Positions 3,846 to 5,161 of a stretch of DNA of 5,161 nucleotides are shown here, piece after piece. This DNA comes from Oscillospiraceae bacterium (GTDB lineage Bacteria; Bacillota_A; Clostridia; Oscillospirales; Oscillospiraceae), in NCBI GenBank assembly GCA_017550765.1, contig JAFZOC010000267.1, positions 1-5,161 of the forward strand. The letters run 5' to 3'. Within the stretch, counting starts at the first letter, position 1. Every line of letters begins with the position of its first letter. The notes under the pieces were generated by a model that saw only the letters and a program-made list of their open reading frames with translations, was not told the origin of the DNA and did no database searches. A program made the translations under genes and the position numbers.

Positions 3846-4763
3846 TCAGTCCGCGGTGGAGAAGCGATACTCCGCCCAGCGGACGAAATGCTCGCCGGGG
3901 CGCAGGACCACGCTGGGGAAGCCCGGCTGGTTCGGGCTGTCGGGGAAGAACTCCGGCTCCAGGGCCAGGCCCTGGCGGGGGCGGTGGGGCTCGGCCAGGA
4001 AGGCCCCGGTGTAGACCTGCAGAGCGGGGAAGTCGGTGTAGATATCCAGGGCGACGCCGCCGTCTTCCAGACGGCAGGCGTGCTCCCCCGTGAGGACGAA
4101 GGCGTGGTCGTAGTCCCGGCCCACTTTCCGCAGGGCGGAGAAGTCGAAGGCGCCCTCCGCCGGCAGCAGACGCCCCGTGGGGATCAGGCCCGGCCCGGGC
4201 TCCACCACCCGGTCCGCCCCCAGCCAGAGGGAGGCGTCCAGGGAGCAGCCCCGGCCGGAGAGGTCAAAGTACATGTGGTCGGTGGGGGCGTAGACCGTGT
4301 CTCGGTCGCTCTCGCCCTCGAAGACGATGCGCAGGACCGCGCCCGTCACCCGATAGGTGACCGCCGCCCGCAGGGTCCCGGGGAAGCCGTTGTCCCCGTC
4401 GGGGGAGAGCAGCGTGAAGCGCAGGGCGTCCTCGCCCAGGACCTCCGGCGTCCACAGCCGCTTGTCGAAGGCGTCCGGGCCGCCGTGGAGCTGGTTCGGG
4501 CCCTCGTTGGGCGTGAGGGCGTAGCGCAGGCCGTCCAGGACGAAGGCGGAGCCGCCGATGCGGTTGCCCACCCGGCCGACGGTGGCGCCCAGGTAGCCGG
4601 TCCCCCGGAGGTAGCCCTCGTCGCTGTCATAGCCCAGGATGCTCTCCCGCCCCCGATAGCGGAGGCTCACCACAGTGGCCCCCCGGCTGCTGATGGAGAC
4701 GGCCAGTTCCGGGCCGGAGACGGTGAAGAGGATCGCCTCCCCGAACGCTTTTTGCTCGATCAT
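3846..4763 (-). CDS. galM: Aldose 1-epimerase (galactose mutarotase family)
   Basis: A 305-residue cytoplasmic enzyme of the GalM family, which interconverts alpha and beta anomers of aldoses such as galactose or glucose. Family motifs are in order: GATVGRVGNRIGG (59-71), NEGPNQLHGG (86-95) with general-acid His93, PTDHMYFDLSG (160-170) with His163, YDHAF (218-222) with Asp219, and LALEPEFFPD (266-275) with the catalytic-base candidate Glu269. Family members usually read NHxYFNL and LEPQ; here Asn is Asp at two places and Gln is Glu. Length fits (300-350). The start is the ATG at 4763 because AAAAGGAG (4771-4778) lies 7 nt before it. The longer frame from 4814 would start within the promoter. 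It is a single-gene unit ending at the terminator 3508-3539 and divergent from gdhA. The exact sugar is uncertain and no galactose genes are adjacent, so the symbol is by family. Confidence 0.9.
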   Translation of the reverse strand: MIEQKAFGEAILFTVSGPELAVSISSRGATVVSLRYRGRESILGYDSDEGYLRGTGYLGATVGRVGNRIGGSAFVLDGLRYALTPNEGPNQLHGGPDAFDKRLWTPEVLGEDALRFTLLSPDGDNGFPGTLRAAVTYRVTGAVLRIVFEGESDRDTVYAPTDHMYFDLSGRGCSLDASLWLGADRVVEPGPGLIPTGRLLPAEGAFDFSALRKVGRDYDHAFVLTGEHACRLEDGGVALDIYTDFPALQVYTGAFLAEPHRPRQGLALEPEFFPDSPNQPGFPSVVLRPGEHFVRWAEYRFSTAD

Positions 4764-4770
4764 ATCAGTT

Positions 4771-4778
4771 CTCCTTTT
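4771..4778 (-). promoter_or_regulatory. Ribosome binding site deciding the galM start
   Basis: AAAAGGAG on the minus strand lies 7 nt before the ATG at 4763. It supports that start over the upstream in-frame ATG at 4814, which has no such site and overlaps the promoter. Confidence 0.85.
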
Positions 4779-4804
4779 CTTGTTGCTTTTTAACAATTTA
4801 CCCA

Positions 4805-4833
4805 AGTATAGCACAGGGCTTTCTTTTTTACGA
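4805..4833 (-). promoter_or_regulatory. Promoter of galM (extended -10, weak -35)
   Basis: On the minus strand TGCTATACT gives an extended -10 (TG at 4813-4812, TATACT at 4805-4810). At 17-bp spacing the -35 position reads TCGTAA (4828-4833), only three of six, so the extended -10 probably carries recognition. Transcription would start near 4798, leaving a leader of about 35 nt with the ribosome binding site. Confidence 0.6.
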
Positions 4834-4851
4834 TCAACAAATTCAACAAAT
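4834..4851. promoter_or_regulatory. Perfect 9-bp tandem duplication between divergent promoters
   Basis: TCAACAAAT occurs twice head to tail (4834-4842, 4843-4851), between the -35 regions of the two divergent promoters. It overlaps a short inverted repeat, AATTCAA (4840-4846) with TTGAATT (4859-4865), the right arm of which contains the gdhA -35 box. It is a plausible regulator binding site; no regulator can be named. Confidence 0.4.
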
Positions 4852-4858
4852 ATCTCCC

Positions 4859-4887
4859 TTGAATTGCGAAAAAGACTGTGCTATACT
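4859..4887 (+). promoter_or_regulatory. Promoter of gdhA
   Basis: The -35 box is TTGAAT (4859-4864), then a 17-bp spacer ending in TGC, then the -10 box TATACT (4882-4887). This makes a good -35 plus extended -10 promoter. Transcription would begin near 4894, giving a leader of about 58 nt with a small stem CGCCC/GGGCG (4898-4902/4911-4915). The bases 4876-4887 are the exact reverse complement of 4805-4816 in the galM promoter. Confidence 0.78.
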
Positions 4888-4951
4888 CTGGACGGAACGC
4901 CCCCCGAAGAGGGCGGACAGCAAAAAAATACATGACGTCTAGGAGGTCACT

Positions 4952-5161
4952 ATGCTGACGAACGAGTATCTGAAACGGGTCTATGAGCAGGTCGAGAAGC
5001 GCGACGCCCACGAGCCCGAGTTCCTGCAGGCCGTGCGCGAAGTGTTCGAGTCCCTGGAGCTGGTCATCGACAAGCACCCCGAGTGGGAGAAGGCCGCGCT
5101 GCTGGAGCGCTTCGTGGAGCCCGAGCGCGTGATCGAGTTCCGCGTCCCCTGGGTGGACGAC
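4952..5161 (+). CDS. gdhA: NADP-type glutamate dehydrogenase, N-terminal part (3' end outside window)
   Basis: The first 70 residues of a hexameric glutamate dehydrogenase, which makes glutamate from 2-oxoglutarate and ammonia with a reduced nicotinamide cofactor. The visible part is the N-terminal helical region: MLTNEYLKRVYEQVEKRD, then HEPEFLQAVREVFESLE, then LLERFVEPERVIEFRVPWVDD. These are characteristic of the small (about 445-residue) bacterial enzymes and run directly up to the substrate domain. Catalytic and cofactor-binding residues lie beyond the window, so NADP preference is inferred from the type. The ribosome binding site AGGAGG (4941-4946) is 5 nt before the ATG. The leader and promoter are described separately. 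The frame is open to the last base. Confidence 0.93.
   Translation, partial: MLTNEYLKRVYEQVEKRDAHEPEFLQAVREVFESLELVIDKHPEWEKAALLERFVEPERVIEFRVPWVDD

Noticed and set aside
3717..4793. 358-codon open frame (+) opposite galM
   Set aside because: Antisense shadow of a GC-rich gene. GalM on the minus strand has all catalytic motifs in order and a good start; this frame has none.
4764..4814. Longer GalM starting at 4814
   Set aside because: The upstream ATG overlaps the galM -10 region and lacks a ribosome binding site. AAAAGGAG supports 4763.
4790..5077. 95-codon open frame (-) opposite the gdhA start
   Set aside because: Antisense of a recognisable glutamate dehydrogenase N-terminus and spans the divergent promoters.

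Overview
The window looks like a chromosomal segment of a GC-rich member of the Clostridia (Bacillota). The basis is a beta-CASP ribonuclease J, strong AGGAGG-type ribosome binding sites in front of nearly every gene, a SpoVT/AbrB-type regulator leading an ABC-2 transporter operon, and a clostridial-looking NADP-type glutamate dehydrogenase N-terminus. Family or genus cannot be fixed from this much sequence. No phage, plasmid, CRISPR or defence genes are visible; the genes are ordinary housekeeping and transport genes. The unusual content is in the non-coding DNA between them.

Layout. Bases 1-765 (+) are the C-terminal half of ribonuclease J, followed after 46 nt by a 110-residue ArsC/Spx-like thioredoxin-fold protein (812-1144, +). 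Bases 1145-1806 hold no convincing gene but a dense series of inverted repeats. These include a 198-bp segment with 9-bp inverted ends and an internal three-way-junction fold, a strong rightward intrinsic terminator at 1563-1605, and a 124-bp long hairpin at 1684-1807 that abuts the stop codon of the next gene. On the minus strand, 3395 down to 1807 is a compact three-gene operon: AbrB-type regulator, ABC ATPase, ABC-2 permease. The reading frames overlap and a clear promoter (TTGACA, 17 bp, TATCCT) lies in front.

Bases 3396-3845 are non-coding. They contain that promoter, a 9-bp tandem duplication just downstream of it, a leftward terminator with a U-tract, and four tandem 20-bp repeats. Aldose 1-epimerase (galactose mutarotase family) occupies 4763-3846 (-). 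It is divergent from gdhA, which starts at 4952 (+) and runs off the right edge. The 188-bp divergent spacer carries two extended -10 elements that are exact mirror images (12-bp inverted repeat) and another 9-bp tandem duplication between them.

How the parts work together. The AbrB-type protein probably controls its own operon and hence the exporter made by the following two genes. The mutarotase and the ammonia-assimilating dehydrogenase share a control region but have no obvious common pathway. Ribonuclease J and the ArsC-like gene may be cotranscribed, with a long structured 3' untranslated region ending at 1605.
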